A DNA stretch of 64,000 nucleotides from Phallus indusiatus (GCA_027605045.1 JAQFWX010000098.1:62001-126000); one strand, 5' to 3'; positions 33,067 to 43,932 are shown, numbered from the stretch's first letter. Numbers and translations are program-made. Notes: generated by a model not told the origin, from the letters alone.

Positions 33067-33817
33067 TGTTAGGGCGACTCAGGGCACACTCCTAGAGGAG
33101 GGAAAACCTAAGATCTATTGAGGGGCATCGACTAACTACTCACCTAGAGGAGGGAAAACCTAAGAGAACTAAGGCTGTTCACGGGTTATGACCCACAGGT
33201 TTGGGTACCTGTTTTCAGGTACCCTTGGTCACCCAGACCCAGACCTGCACCCTTATGGGTTTTGCCCACGGGTACCCGTGGTTTTAAGCACCATACCTGC
33301 ACCCAAAAAAAACCCATTTTTTTTGGGCACCTGCGGGTTTTTTGGTGTACCTGCAGGTACCCGCGGGTTTCCTATATAAAATTTTTCCGAAATTTGATGT
33401 TCAAACCTGCGGGTTTTGCAAAAGAATTTCAAAACCCAAACCCACACCCTCGGGTCTTAAGCGAAATTAAACCTGCGGGTTTGGGTACCCAAACCTGCGG
33501 GTTTTGTGACAGGTACCTGTCATGGGTACCCGGGTATACCCATACCTGTGAACAGCCTTAAAGAGAACAAGCTTAGGCATCCCCCTCTAGGGAAAACGCA
33601 TATAAGTACAAAATATGAGGTGCCTGACTGATCTCCATGGGATCCGAGGGGATACAGACAGAAATCGAAGTAAATCGAAGAGATCGAGAGATTGAAAAAA
33701 TGACAGAAATAGTGGAAATGGCAAAATATGGGAAATGAAGGAAATCGTAATGTGAAATGAAAACGAAAGAAATCGAAGAAATCGAATAATTGGGTGAGGC
33801 ACTAGCATACTGTGACA
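33067..33817 (+). mobile_element. Solo LTR, family A, with nested hAT MITE, 5-bp duplication
   Basis: It runs TGTTAGGGCGACTCAGG to GCATACTGTGACA, with GCCAC on both sides (33062-33066 and 33818-33822). Removing the MITE and its 8-bp duplication leaves exactly 352 bp, the same as the copy at 10508-10859. Confidence 0.93.
33170..33560 (+). mobile_element. hAT-type MITE (family E), 391 bp, 8-bp duplication
   Basis: It starts TAAGGCTGTTCACGGGT and ends ACCTGTGAACAGCCTTA. AAGAGAAC flanks both sides (33162-33169 and 33561-33568). The interior is built from GGGTACCTG/CAGGTACCC and ACCTGCGGGTTT repeats. No transposase. Confidence 0.92.
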
Positions 33818-33917
33818 GCCACTTCCATAACCTCCACCTGCTTCATAAGATGCTTCACTGCCATATCCCCCACCAACACCACCAGGTAAGTTGAAAGGAG
33901 AGAAATTAGTATTATCT

Positions 33918-34505
33918 AGTGTTGCCGCAGTTCAGTTTGGTCCAGTTTTTCAGCATTTTTTCCTGAACCGAAAACTGGATCGATGGTTCGGTTTGCAATG
34001 TTTCAGTGAACCGGAACCGATTACAATCAGTTCCAGTCCAGTTTGGTTCAGGTCAGCCCAGTTCTCAGTTCGAACTGGTTCGAACACTTAAAAGAAATTT
34101 CACAGTAAGACTGTGTGCGAACCGGTTTGAACAACTAAAAGAAATTTCATAGTTGAGACTATATGTGAACCAGTTTGAACTGGTTTACACCAATTCGCAC
34201 AAATTATATATACAATAACACAATGTATATTTGGTTTTAGTTCATACAACACAATTTTAAGAAACTCTATATACATACATTTCAGCTGTATGTAACATCA
34301 CATAAGACTAGAGAATATTAGAAGTTGTTACTATGTGACATGGGCGCCTAAAATAGGCGCCCGACATATCTCGTAGAGAATTAAAAAATATTAATGGCAT
34401 ATTTTTTTATTTCTATTTTAAGTAAGAATTGAGCTCTCTAGAGCCAAAATAAAAAAAATCACGACAAAATTCACTCAAAATTCACTCAAGTGTTACTTAT
34501 GTCTT
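33918..34505 (+). mobile_element. Diverged, 3'-truncated hAT MITE (family C relative)
   Basis: It starts TAGTGTTGCCGCAGTTCAG and shares the GAACCGG/CCGGTTC arrays, the AGAGCTCTCTAGAGCC block and a central GGGCGCC...GGCGCCC palindrome (34342-34362) with copies 1 and 2. The right terminus is missing. Confidence 0.7.
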
Positions 34506-34509
34506 ATGT

Positions 34510-34775
34510 AATCAGTTACCACGGGTATCCGCAGTTCCTGAAATGGCTATCCATATCCGATCCGGATAAAATAGGCGCCGAGTACCCGCCAGACAGGTAC
34601 CCGAAACCTGCGGGTTTTTAGTCAGGTACCTGCGGATAAAACCCGCGATATCCGCAACACGTGTGGAGCCTTACTTACAGGTCATTGACCTGCGGATCCA
34701 GTTCCTTATGGATCCGGATCTTTTTGGCGGATCGTTCTGCGGTGACCTGTGCAGGGATCTGGAATCATGTGCATC
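34510..34775 (+). mobile_element. TIR element, family F relative (composite)
   Basis: The right end, CAGGGATCTGGAATCATGTG then CATCCTTAG, matches the inverted end of the element at 16685-16854. The left part holds ACCTGCGGGTTTTTAGTCAGG repeats like family E. Boundaries are unclear. Confidence 0.45.
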
Positions 34776-34872
34776 CTTAGGGTATCTGGCAGTGGCAGGC
34801 ACTTAGACATGTCAGGACCACACACCACATCATTGTTTGATATATATAGTAGTTATACCTAAAGTGAGGGTC

Positions 34873-36126
34873 TGTCAAGTACCGATATCCGGGAACGATA
34901 ACAGATACTATAATATATTTTAGTCGTTGAATATAATACCAGTAACCGTCACCGTTGATCGACAGCAGTCAGGACTTGGCCTCAATCTATAAGAGATTGT
35001 GCCACGACAGTCTTCTTCAAGATTTGTCCTGACATTCGTCAAGGACGCTTCTGATATGTGCGTTCCGAGCTTCGAGAGTCACGAGCTGTATCTCGTACTG
35101 AATGATATCAAGCTCAACAATAATGAAGAAAGCTACAAGATGTAACTCTCGGCAACGACGGATGGCTTCCGTCGCTGCACGTCTCGAGGGAAGATCTCGA
35201 CGTTCAATGGTGAATAGAATAAGGGAGAGGAGAGTTTATTGAGATATTGAACTACGTTCGATATTAAGTCTGAAGAACTATCTACGTGTATGCTAGGGTT
35301 TATATACACGTCAGATAAATAATTCTAGCTCAGTTTGAAATAGATTCCGAACTTGAGAAATACAAACAAGTCGTGAGATTCGTAAGTTACATCAATATAT
35401 GCAGGGTATGATGTCTCATGTGATGAACATGAGGTGTGTGTTAGGGCTACTCAGCTCACACTAGAGGGAGGGGATCCTAAGATAAATATATTGGGGGAGA
35501 GCTAACTACTCACCTAGAGGGAGGGGATCCTAAGAGAACAAGCTTAGGGACCCTCACTCTAGGGACTGCGACTATATACATGAAAAAACGATAGCGCGGT
35601 GTGTGGCCCTGACACAGCTAAGTGCCAGACGCCCGAACCGAACATAAGCGACGTGACGCCTATGGTGTCACGCCGGGTACGAGCATGCGACGCGCGCAAG
35701 TAGAGAAAGTGGAATAGAGACAGAGGGAGCAAACGGAGGGTAGAGATAATATATGGGAAATATAAATAAAGTAGAGGGGAATATATACCGATGATAATAA
35801 ATGAGGAAAAATGAGGGGACGTGGTAGCGTACCCTGACAGTGTGCAGGGATAAGAGCTGTGCATACATGGACCTACGTTTGTCATCTATGATCTCATAAC
35901 CAGAACGTGCGTGGAATATTCTAGAAAGGCCTTTCCACGGGTGTTCCAGGAGTTAAGAGAGACGGGTACGTCTCTATTCGAATTGTAAGGTTGATGGGGA
36001 TGACTGAACGCGAAGGTCTTATCGTGAGTGACATAAGCGAGATAAGATTACAGAGATAAACGGTAAATGATCGGATATGGATTACGTAACATTACCGGAA
36101 GTGATGTCATGAATCGGATCATGACA
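34873..36126 (+). mobile_element. Solo LTR, family B, nested in D, 5-bp duplication
   Basis: It runs TGTCAAGTACCGATATCC to GGATCATGACA, flanked by GGGTC on both sides (34868-34872 and 36127-36131). Subtracting the nested D LTR (401 bp) and its 5-bp duplication leaves 848 bp, identical in length to the copy at 1004-1851. Confidence 0.93.
35439..35839 (+). mobile_element. Solo LTR, family D (401 bp), nested in B, 5-bp duplication
   Basis: It runs TGTTAGGGCTACTCAGCTC to GCGTACCCTGACA, with GTGTG on both sides (35434-35438 and 35840-35844). It retains many CpGs (GCGACGTGACG, GCGACGCGCGC), so it is a young copy. Confidence 0.94.
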
Positions 36127-36190
36127 GGGTCCCTAAGCTTGTTCTCTTAAGATCCCCTCCCTCTAGGTAAGTAGTATAGTTTCCTACAAT

Positions 36191-36738
36191 TAAGGCTGTT
36201 CAAGGGTTGCACCCTAGGAAGGTCTTTAACCAATCAGAAGCCAAAGATTTTAAGGTTATGGCTTCTGAATCCTGATTGGCTAATGACCTCACAAGGCACC
36301 CTAATTATAAGGTGCAACCCTTGAATAGTGTCAGGGTACACTACCGCCGTCTCTCGCTTTTCCTTATTTATTATCATCGGCATCACTTTCTTTCTATTTT
36401 ATTTATCATTTCTGTACTTTATATCCATCCTCCACTTATTTGTTCTGTCTATATTTCACCTTCTCTACTCGCGCGCGTTGCGCGCTCGTACCCGGCGTGA
36501 TGCCCGTGACATCACGTCGCTTGGGTTCGGTTCGGGCGCCTAGCACTTAGCTGTGTCAGGGCCACACGCCGCGTTATCGTTTTTCATGTATATAGTCGCT
36601 GTCCCTAGAGTGAGGGTCCCTAAGCTTGTTTTCTTAGGATCCCCTCCCTCTAGGTGAGTAGTTAGTTTCTCCTTCAATATATTCTCTTAGGATCCCCTCC
36701 CTCTAGCTTGAGCTGAGTAGCCCTAACAAATAGCTTTA
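36191..36738 (+). mobile_element. hAT-type MITE (family E, short form) with nested D LTR, 8-bp duplication
   Basis: It starts TAAGGCTGTTCAAGGGTTGC and ends, after the nested LTR, with AATAGCTTTA. CCTACAAT flanks both ends (36183-36190 and 36739-36746). Its native length is about 143 bp. The inner arms GGTTGCACC and GGTGCAACC are inverted. Confidence 0.88.
36329..36728 (-). mobile_element. Solo LTR, family D (400 bp), 5-bp duplication
   Basis: It runs TGTCAGGGTACACTACCG to GTAGCCCTAACA, with AATAG on both sides (36324-36328 and 36729-36733). It is CpG-rich and nearly the same length as the copy at 35439-35839. Confidence 0.94.
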
Positions 36739-36796
36739 CCTACAATATAACACTTAGGATCCCCTCCCTTTAGTGTGAGCCTGAGTAGCCCTAACA

Positions 36797-37299
36797 ACAG
36801 TCTGATCCTTAAGTCTCATACACTGAACAATCATATCCTTACAGTAAATGAGCACAAAGATGTGACAACAGTCTGCTGTCACGTCTCTCAATTATCATAT
36901 ATATAGTTACTTTCTGTAGTTTTTACCTTCTCCTCAGTTGTTCACTAATACTGTGGAGTAGGTAAGTATTCATTGTTCTGTTCATTATATATTTTCTAAC
37001 TTTGTTCTATAAGAGCTTTATCATTTCTAAGGTCTGCTTAATACATTTAGTTGTTCACTGATACTGAGGAAGCTTCATCATTTCTAAGTTCCACCTAATG
37101 TCCTCATCTCAACAGACACAACCATCACATCATAACCAGATGGAATCAGTCATTGGGGCTTGGAAATTATGACATTTATTGTGACAGTAAGATAATTATC
37201 TTCCCAGTGAAAACTGATAATGACTTTATTTTATTACTCAGGAGATGTCAATGTCAACAACGAAGCATGGACCAAAAGAATAATCACCTTCAGTAGTAC
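36797..37299. other. Unassigned, with a faint LTR-like stretch
   Basis: GATCCTTAAGTCTCATACAC at about 36805 recalls the terminus at 1-161. TTGTTCACTAATACTG and TTGTTCACTGATACTG repeat about 110 bp apart. No gene is seen. Confidence 0.35.
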
Positions 37300-37875
37300 C
37301 TCAAGAGACTCTGCATTTTGTGAAACTGTTTGCAATCATGACAACTGCAAATGCCAAATGCGTGTTTACAGGACTTATCAATCATGAGCGTAGACTGGGC
37401 ACTGGGTAGGTTTCCAGGTCACCCACATTTTCCCCCTTCCAAGCCAAAGAAAAATAAACTCTGTCCAGAATGGATTTCTGCCTTGAGGGGATTTGCACTC
37501 AGTTTGGGATAATTACATACTCTCTGTTAATCCCGACGCAAGTTTTTTCCCTGCTCTTGGCGTACCAGCATTATGCTCATTTGTTTAAAGGACAATTATA
37601 AGATTGTTGTTTTTCAATATGATAACTGGCATCTAGATGGGGGAACATTGGATCCTGTTTGCCGGGATCCTCAAGACCCTCGTCATGTGGCTGATGAGCT
37701 CTTGCGTTGGCACTTTCGCCAATGTGTTTTTGCCAATATGAGAGGAGCAGGAGAACTGGTGTTCGAACACGATTAACCCCCCGGTTCCGATATCATGGGC
37801 GAACTTAGAGACGCACCTTATGGCCAAGAGCAATTTGAGCTCATGATAGCGCACCGACTGGAAGGATTTCGCTGA
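37300..37875 (+). pseudogene. HNH-endonuclease-like gene relic
   Basis: Frames on the plus strand give FAIMTTANAKCVFTGLI (about 37330-37380), resembling the start of a fungal HNH domain. Further on, 37615-37770 reads FQYDNWHLDGGTLDPVC, DPQDPRHVADELLRWHFRQC and NMRGAGELVFEHD, like the region after the HNH motif in large agaricomycete HNH families. A one-base frame change at about 37773 is needed to continue into FPPGSDIMGELRDAPYGQEQ and the end EGFR (stop at about 37875). The catalytic HNH segment itself is not readable. Assignment is by resemblance from memory. Confidence 0.4.
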
Positions 37876-39034
37876 TTAGTCCATTTTGTACAGTCCCCCC
37901 CTCCTCTTTCCAATTTGCTCGTGATGATATGTGAATGTTTGTCATCATTGCTTAAATGTATTTCTATTTTATAGTGAACATCTTTCAAACATGTTGGGTT
38001 TGTATCTAAGAGAAATGATATAATGACGAACGAAAAGCGGCCATTAAAAATAAAAATGAAGTGAAAGATTGTTGGAGATGCGGTTGTATCTGTATAATCG
38101 GAAAAAAAAATAATGAACGTAGTAGTCCCACCCTACTCGTCGAGCCTTGAGAGCCTTTCCTTCGACCTTTCTTTCTTTTCATTGAGTTCTTGTCTGGTCA
38201 TTCTGGTACGAGAAGAACATTCCAATGCATGAATAATGGCTTCGAATAGTTGAATTTGATACCGGCGTGCTAACTGGTTGAGTGGAAAAAACATTTCTAA
38301 GTCTATATCCAATTCAACGACACCGCATTAAAACGTACTTGATGATGAATGATCGTGCTATTTCAATGTTACTACTGAATAACATGTGTATAGGGTGTCA
38401 CGGGAAATAATATCCACAGTGATCGTCCACCTGTTTTGTACGTGTTGAGGGCGAGAAAAGAGGATGCCTTGTGGTTTACTGAAACCTGATAATGTGTGTG
38501 CGCCAGCTCCATCCAAGATAGCACCTCCGAAATGATAATTGTGAAGTGATCCAAACGCAAATGGCACGTAAAGTCGGTGGTACATCGAGTGGAAATGTTC
38601 CTACAAGAACGGGATCTCATGGAATGTTCTGCGAAGGAAGCACCAGTATGTATCCATTATCAATCTGTTATCAATTAATCAATTAATCAGCAAGTCCTGT
38701 TCGCCGTCTGGTCTTTTTTTAAAAAAAGAATAGACATGTGCAAGTATATCGAAGAATAACCACCAATGACTAATATAGGGAGTAAGTAAGAATCGAACAT
38801 GTAGAGTCAACAATCGCGGTCCGTAGTGTTTGCTCAGAATACTGGTCAGGACCGTATATCCAAGTCCTTGATGGATTTATCTCATGTGCGAAGCGTGCAT
38901 GATCAACTGGGATAGCTTGGACCGACTCCCATGCAGAAGTATCTCAGAGTAGCCTGCATGATCTGGCCTGTAAACAGTAAGAACATTGATTATATCACAT
39001 TTATTATATTCCTAACCTTTGCATCGCCGGTATC
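37876..39034. other. Unassigned sequence with one minus-strand ORF
   Basis: A 75-codon minus-strand frame (38358-38585, FAFGSLHNYHFGGAILDGAG) is protein-like but matches no family I know. A neighbouring frame overlaps it. No splice model was convincing. Confidence 0.3.
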
Positions 39035-39193
39035 ATGTCGATCGATACCTCCCTTAGAATGCAACTCGTTCAAGTTTTTCTTCAGAGATACAACGCAATT
39101 GCTGACATCACTCTCGAAGATATCACATTTGACTACACTCAATGTTCATCAGTCGATCCAAAACAAGACGGAGGAAGCGCGTACTTTTATTAA
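39035..39193 (+). CDS. Small ORF (52 aa), possible last exon
   Basis: It begins MSIDTSLRMQLVQVFLQRYN and ends QDGGSAYFY before a stop. Amphipathic and free of low complexity, it could be a short gene or the last exon of an unrecognised one. An upstream frame (38931-39030) could join through a GTAAACAG-type donor, but this is speculative. No family is recognised. Confidence 0.25.
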   Translation: MSIDTSLRMQLVQVFLQRYNAIADITLEDITFDYTQCSSVDPKQDGGSAYFY

Positions 39194-39643
39194 CTCTAAA
39201 CACGCAAATGTGAGTGAGTGCTCAAGGAAAATGTCCTAGATCATACCGAACTACGCCAACCATCAAAGACGCAGAGCAAGCGGTTCGGGCGGTTGAGACA
39301 CCAAACCACAAAGGCGCGCCATATCCGCCGATGCTACTTCTCGACGGCCAAGTTTCTTCGACTTCGAGCCGACTGTCGCAGCAACCTGCAGAGAAGATTT
39401 GAGTATAAAAATGTCCTTAAAAGGGGAGATATGTTGTAGGATACAACAAACGACCGTATCCGCTGTCTCGTCGAGCTAATAGTTCGGTGCTGAAGAACAT
39501 GATCGTGGCGTTGGTGGAGAGAAGAGTGAAGACAGCATACACATTTAAACAGCAATACAGATATATGCGATGTTACAACTTTGATAAGCAGTGCGATTGA
39601 AGTAAAACAGATACTATACAGGCAGACTAGATATTGTGTACCT

Positions 39644-41621
39644 TTATAAACGCGTCTGTGAGTCTTCTTCTATCCGCTTCAAAGCATCGACGACAGCTTG
39701 ATTCTCCGGATTCTTGTGAAGAATGTTGCGTATAGCAAACAATGCATGCTCTTGCAAATCTGAGTAACTGTGTTATGGATGGAACTATCTTGAAAAAGAA
39801 GAATTTACATGGACTCCGTTCATCTATAACGCAGAGGTTCAAAATGACAGGAATGCCTTCGCATTCTCTAACCCGATTTTGCGCACCGCTGTTGTTATAG
39901 CATAGCGTTCCAACTAGCCGAACTAAATCCCGTTTCAAATAAGCGAATCCCTGGGTGTCATTATTGCTTGTGGTAGAAGGATTCGTATTTGGTGAAGGTA
40001 CGGCTTTCCCAAATACTATGCGAGGAAGAAATTGGTCCAAAAGCCGTAAGACCTCTATAAATCCGGGGACAATTAAACATGGACACAGGAAAGAAAACAA
40101 TATGTTTTTACCTATTAGCGATTCGATAAACCCTGGAGAACGACTGCCAATAACCACACTTTGGTACTCATTGTTATTCAAAGCTACATCCTGAAGGTCT
40201 TGAAATTGTACAAAAATCGTGTTGACACATTGTGCTAAAAGAATCAGCGCCGCAGATACTTTAGGCAGACAGACGTCCAGGTTCTGCAAAATTGGTTCAA
40301 ATTGCCCAGGTGACGACACCACTTCGACGATTTTCAATGATTGTTTGATAGCTTGCTGAGTATATATTGACAAACGCAATAATTTGTCTGTCAAAAATGC
40401 ATAATCCCCGGCTGAATGTCCTCCTGCTTTCATGGTTTTGACGTCACGAAGATATGGATCTAGCAGTTTCAAAAGTGTTGTTTGGTGCGGCGTTATCGGC
40501 TCCCCATCGCTTGAAAGAAAATCAGTGCATTGATAATCAGTGAACTTATTATCATACATTGAAAATGACTCAAATAAAACGTCGCTGAAACCCTTTTCGA
40601 ATAAACTCTCGAATATCCGATACCTGAAAACAGCGTCAGAGGGATAGTCTGATTTACTAAACGAATAAAACTAACGAAACTGAAAACGTTTCTTCTTCTT
40701 CAGGGTTCTCATCCTCTTTCGAAGTTATATTTTCCGTAAGATCGAGAATCCTAATGAGAATGCGGAGAATATTCCTCGATGTGATTTTCGAGCTAAACGG
40801 TAGCAAGTGAATTCAATGAGGGATTTGCGACTAGAGGGAAGCTGACATTGAATCCGCGCTATTCAAAATCAAAATCAATGTAGCATTCACGGTTTTGACA
40901 TCAGACGACGCGAGTAATCTCCTATAAATAGAGATATATATATATCATGAGAAAGCACCTAGTAGTGCGAGAAATAAACTCACGAGACAATTTCTTTCTC
41001 CTCGGAAATAGTAGCATACGTTCCCCATAGTGTAGTACATAACCGCGTGTTTCCTGTGATGATATTTGACAAGGTTTGAACGAGCATCCTCGTTATAAGG
41101 CATGCTGCAAGAAGGAGAAATAAGTCAAATACACGAGCCATACCAATGCGTTGACCTACACTCTTCTTTACTTATTTCGGAAAATGCAGTCAGTCTAAAA
41201 ATCACATAACGTATTTCAGGTTCTACTACGCTAGAAAGCTGAAATGAGACAAGAAACTGAAATGAAATAGCAGAACTTGGTCACAATGCATTTTGCTGGT
41301 TATCAGGCGCACCAGCCACTAGATTCCGCGTAAATCGAGCCAAAGACAATATTGAACCTGAATGTGCAGATAGGTCGACGGAATTTTCTCTCAAATACTT
41401 CCAATTGTCCGCGAGATCAATCCATAATGCTGGCACTGACAACGGTAAATCATGTCTAACGAATTCAGCTTTTCAATAAACTAAGACTACGCCTTGCACG
41501 CTCACCTTAGTTGCTCTTCTCTCGCAAGTCTTTTCGAAAACTCGTCGACAGTGCCGCACGCCTCTCGTCTGGTTATGAATTTACTTTTGAACGATTCGAC
41601 AAGAGAAGAGAGTTCAGCCAT
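39644..41621 (-). CDS. Ataxin-10 / Ctr86-family armadillo-like protein
   Basis: The start is at 41621 (MAELSSLVESFKSKF) and exon 1 ends at a GTGAGC donor (about 41506). Following exons include RHDLPLSVPALWIDLADNWK and LARFTRNLVAGAPDNQQNA, the latter typical of the family. The C-terminal ataxin-10 domain is clear: FAYLKRDLVRLVGTLCYNN, REC-EGIPVILNLCVIDERSP, then after a short intron YLQEHALFAIRNILHKNPEN, ending RIEEDSQTRL at 39644. Human ataxin-10 and yeast Ctr86 are cytosolic helical-repeat proteins; a scaffold role in cytokinesis or signalling is proposed, and the exact function in fungi is unclear. Several internal exons (40560-41280) were not modelled base by base. Its 5' end faces the actin genes, leaving a ~580-bp shared upstream region. 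Confidence 0.85.
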
Positions 41622-42200
41622 AAAGGCTGCTGTTGTGCCGTACCTAAAATGTCATGCATTCGGTATTTCTCGAGCTATGCCCGAGATGTCTATGGCCTGC
41701 GTGGGAAAATAAACATTCCGAAATCGATGAACCTTTTGCCTCCGCTTACGCAGTAAACAAAATGTACTACTTAGCTCTCTCTGTCGGACGACACTGAAAT
41801 TTCTACATCGAGAAAGAGTCTGAGCCTAGAATGGTTCAAGTTTCTGAACGTTTTCGTTTTATCAAGAGCACGATTACAACATAACTAGTAAAAATTGCAA
41901 GTCCGCGTAGAGTTGTGGCGGAGTCAAAAAATAGGTTAGATAAGCGCGCACACCCTGTGCCCCGAAATCTTGTTTCTAACCCAACCACACAACTAAACTA
42001 CAAGGTGTGTACAATAACGCAATGTCTGCCTGTCTTTGGTTCCAAATCTCCCCCTTTACGTCTCATTGAAAATACGTTCTGAGCGCTGAAGTTTATTTTT
42101 CATCTAGTGTCTCTGAACGGCCCTTGTTACGTCTCTAATTTTACTTTAACGAACTCCGCTTTTCTCTTTTTTTTTGTATTGTCTGTTATTGCTGTAAGAA
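41622..42200 (+). promoter_or_regulatory. Divergent intergenic region between ataxin-10 and actin 1
   Basis: This 579-bp region must hold both promoters. Just before the actin start is a pyrimidine- and T-rich run (CTTTTCTCTTTTTTTTTG, about 42158-42177), a common feature of strong fungal promoters. A second C/T-rich stretch is at about 42045-42065. No clear TATA box is visible. Confidence 0.5.
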
Positions 42201-43932
42201 ATGGAAGAAGAAGTAGCTGCCCTTGTAAGTATTGCTCTTCAAATCCGATCTAGTCAGGATTTTGCTGATGGCGGTCGATAACGATTTGATTGATACATAG
42301 GTCATTGATAACGGTTCGGGCATGTGCAAGGCCGGCTGTGAGTGCTCTTTCTTGGTGCTTCGTGGCAGTGTGAATCTGATGTTTCGAAAATCCAGTTGCA
42401 GGTAAAATAAAGCAAGTTGACATGTGCCAATAACTTCTTATTCAATCTCTCGTAGGAGACGACGCCCCTCGTGCTGTTTTTCCGTATGTTGGATTTTTAC
42501 GCGTTGTGAACTGAAACACTCAGCTAATCCTTACCACAGGTCCATTGTCGGGCGCCCTCGTCACACAGGTGTAATGGTTGGTATGGGCCAGAAGGATTCG
42601 TATGTGGGGTACGTTCACTTTTCTCATAGTCCATATGAAGAAGGGATACTGATATACGTTCCTTCTTTTGTGATCAGAGACGAAGCTCAATCCAAGCGTG
42701 GTGTTCTCCAGCTCAAATATCCCATCGAGCACGGAATTGTTACCAACTGGGATGACATGGAGAAGATCTGGCATCACACATTTTATAACGAATTGCGTGT
42801 TGCCCCCGAAGAGCATCCTGTCTTACTTACTGAAGCTCCCTTGAACCCCAAAGCGAACAGAGAGAAGATGACGCAAATCATGTTCGAGACATTTAATGCT
42901 CCAGCTTTCTACGTTGCTATCCAGGCCGTCCTCTCCTTGTATGCGTCCGGTCGTACGACTGGTATCGTACTGGATTCCGGTGATGGTGTTACCCACACTG
43001 TACCAATCTACGAGGGCTTCGCTCTCCCCCATGCAATTTTGCGACTTGACCTTGCCGGACGTGACTTGACAGATTACATGACCAAGATTCTCACCGAGCG
43101 TGGTTACCATTTCACCACCTCTGCTGAGAAAGAAATCGTTCGTGATATTAAGGAGAAGTTATGTTACGTTGCTTTGGACTTCGAGCAAGAAATGCAGGTG
43201 GCTTCGCAGAGTTCCCAAGTGGAAAAATCTTACGAGTTACCCGACGGACAAGTCATTTCCATTGGTAATGAACGGTAAGTTGTATAGAATCTTGTTGAAC
43301 ATGGAACTAAATATCGCTCCACAAAAGTTTCCGTTGTCCCGAAGCTTTGTTCCAACCTTCTTTCCTCGGCCTTGAAGCTTCCGGGATCCACGAAACATGG
43401 TACAGTCGTCCGTTATAACCCGCGAAAAAAAACAGCGCCTTATCAGATGATATATAGTTACAACTCGGTGCACAGATGTGATCTTGACATTCGACGTGAC
43501 TTGTACGGAAACGTCGTTTTGTCCGGAGGTACAACCATGTACGCGGGTATTGCGGATCGTATGCAAAAGGAAATTTCAACTTTGGCTCCTGGCAGTGTTA
43601 AGGTATGCTTATACACCCTTTCAATTCGAATCTATTCATTTTTTTTTCTAACGAAATGAAATTACAAATAGGTTAAGATAGTCGCACCTCCTGAACGTAA
43701 ATACTCTGTTTGGATTGGTGGATCTATTTTGGGTACGTATCCAAGGCTGCGCGTCTGTTTTAGACATTGATTATGCCGACTTTCTACAGCCTCCTTGAGC
43801 ACCTTCCAAAACTTGTGGTGCTCTAAACAAGAATACGACGAATCCGGGCCTGGTATTGTACACCGCAGTACGTGTCTGTTATTCTCTTAATGCCGCTAAT
43901 TGCTCAAACCTGCTTTCCCAGAATGCTTCTAA
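42201..43932 (+). CDS. act1: Actin, copy 1 (conventional, 375 aa)
   Basis: Eleven exons, approximately 42201-42224, 42301-42337, 42396-42401, 42456-42483, 42540-42608, 42678-43274, 43328-43399, 43458-43602, 43672-43732, 43790-43867 and 43922-43932, sum to 1128 bases, giving exactly 375 residues plus stop, the canonical actin length. The start [20 protein letters not shown] and the end HRKCF are standard. Phosphate loops [10 protein letters not shown] and [11 protein letters not shown], the DNase loop region [20 protein letters not shown] and WIGGSILASL are intact. Actin polymerises with ATP into filaments for polar growth, cytokinesis and traffic. The third exon is only 6 nt (TTGCAG). Position ~293-294 reads TCY where most actins have T(T/A)Y. 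A second actin follows 565 bp downstream on the same strand. Confidence 0.97.

Larger units (their letters stand above)
34776..36796 (-). mobile_element. Outer solo LTR, family D (truncated), hosting a four-layer nest
   Basis: Three separated pieces join into one LTR D: about 34776-34872 (GGCACTTAGACATGTCAGGA...AAAGTGAGGGTC), 36127-36190 (GGGTCCCTAAGCTTGTTCTC...TTCCTACAAT) and 36739-36796 (CCTACAATATAACACTTAGG...CCCTAACA). The first gap is LTR B and the second is a hAT MITE. Its own left end is lost against the family F remnant. Confidence 0.8.

Noticed and set aside
1..37000. Intact reverse transcriptase, integrase or transposase
   Set aside because: No frame showed recognisable catalytic motifs. 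All elements appear to be solo LTRs or non-autonomous.
40560..40700. End of the long ataxin-10 frame as a separate gene start (MYDNKFTDYQ)
   Set aside because: The Met at 40559 is internal. Upstream exons (RHDLPLSVPALW, FTRNLVAGAPDNQ) continue the same protein to 41621.
43385..43460. Seemingly non-GT donor after GIHET in actin 1
   Set aside because: Extending the exon by four bases to a GTACAG donor keeps phase and yields HETCYNS, a conservative change at a variable actin position. No unusual splice class is needed.
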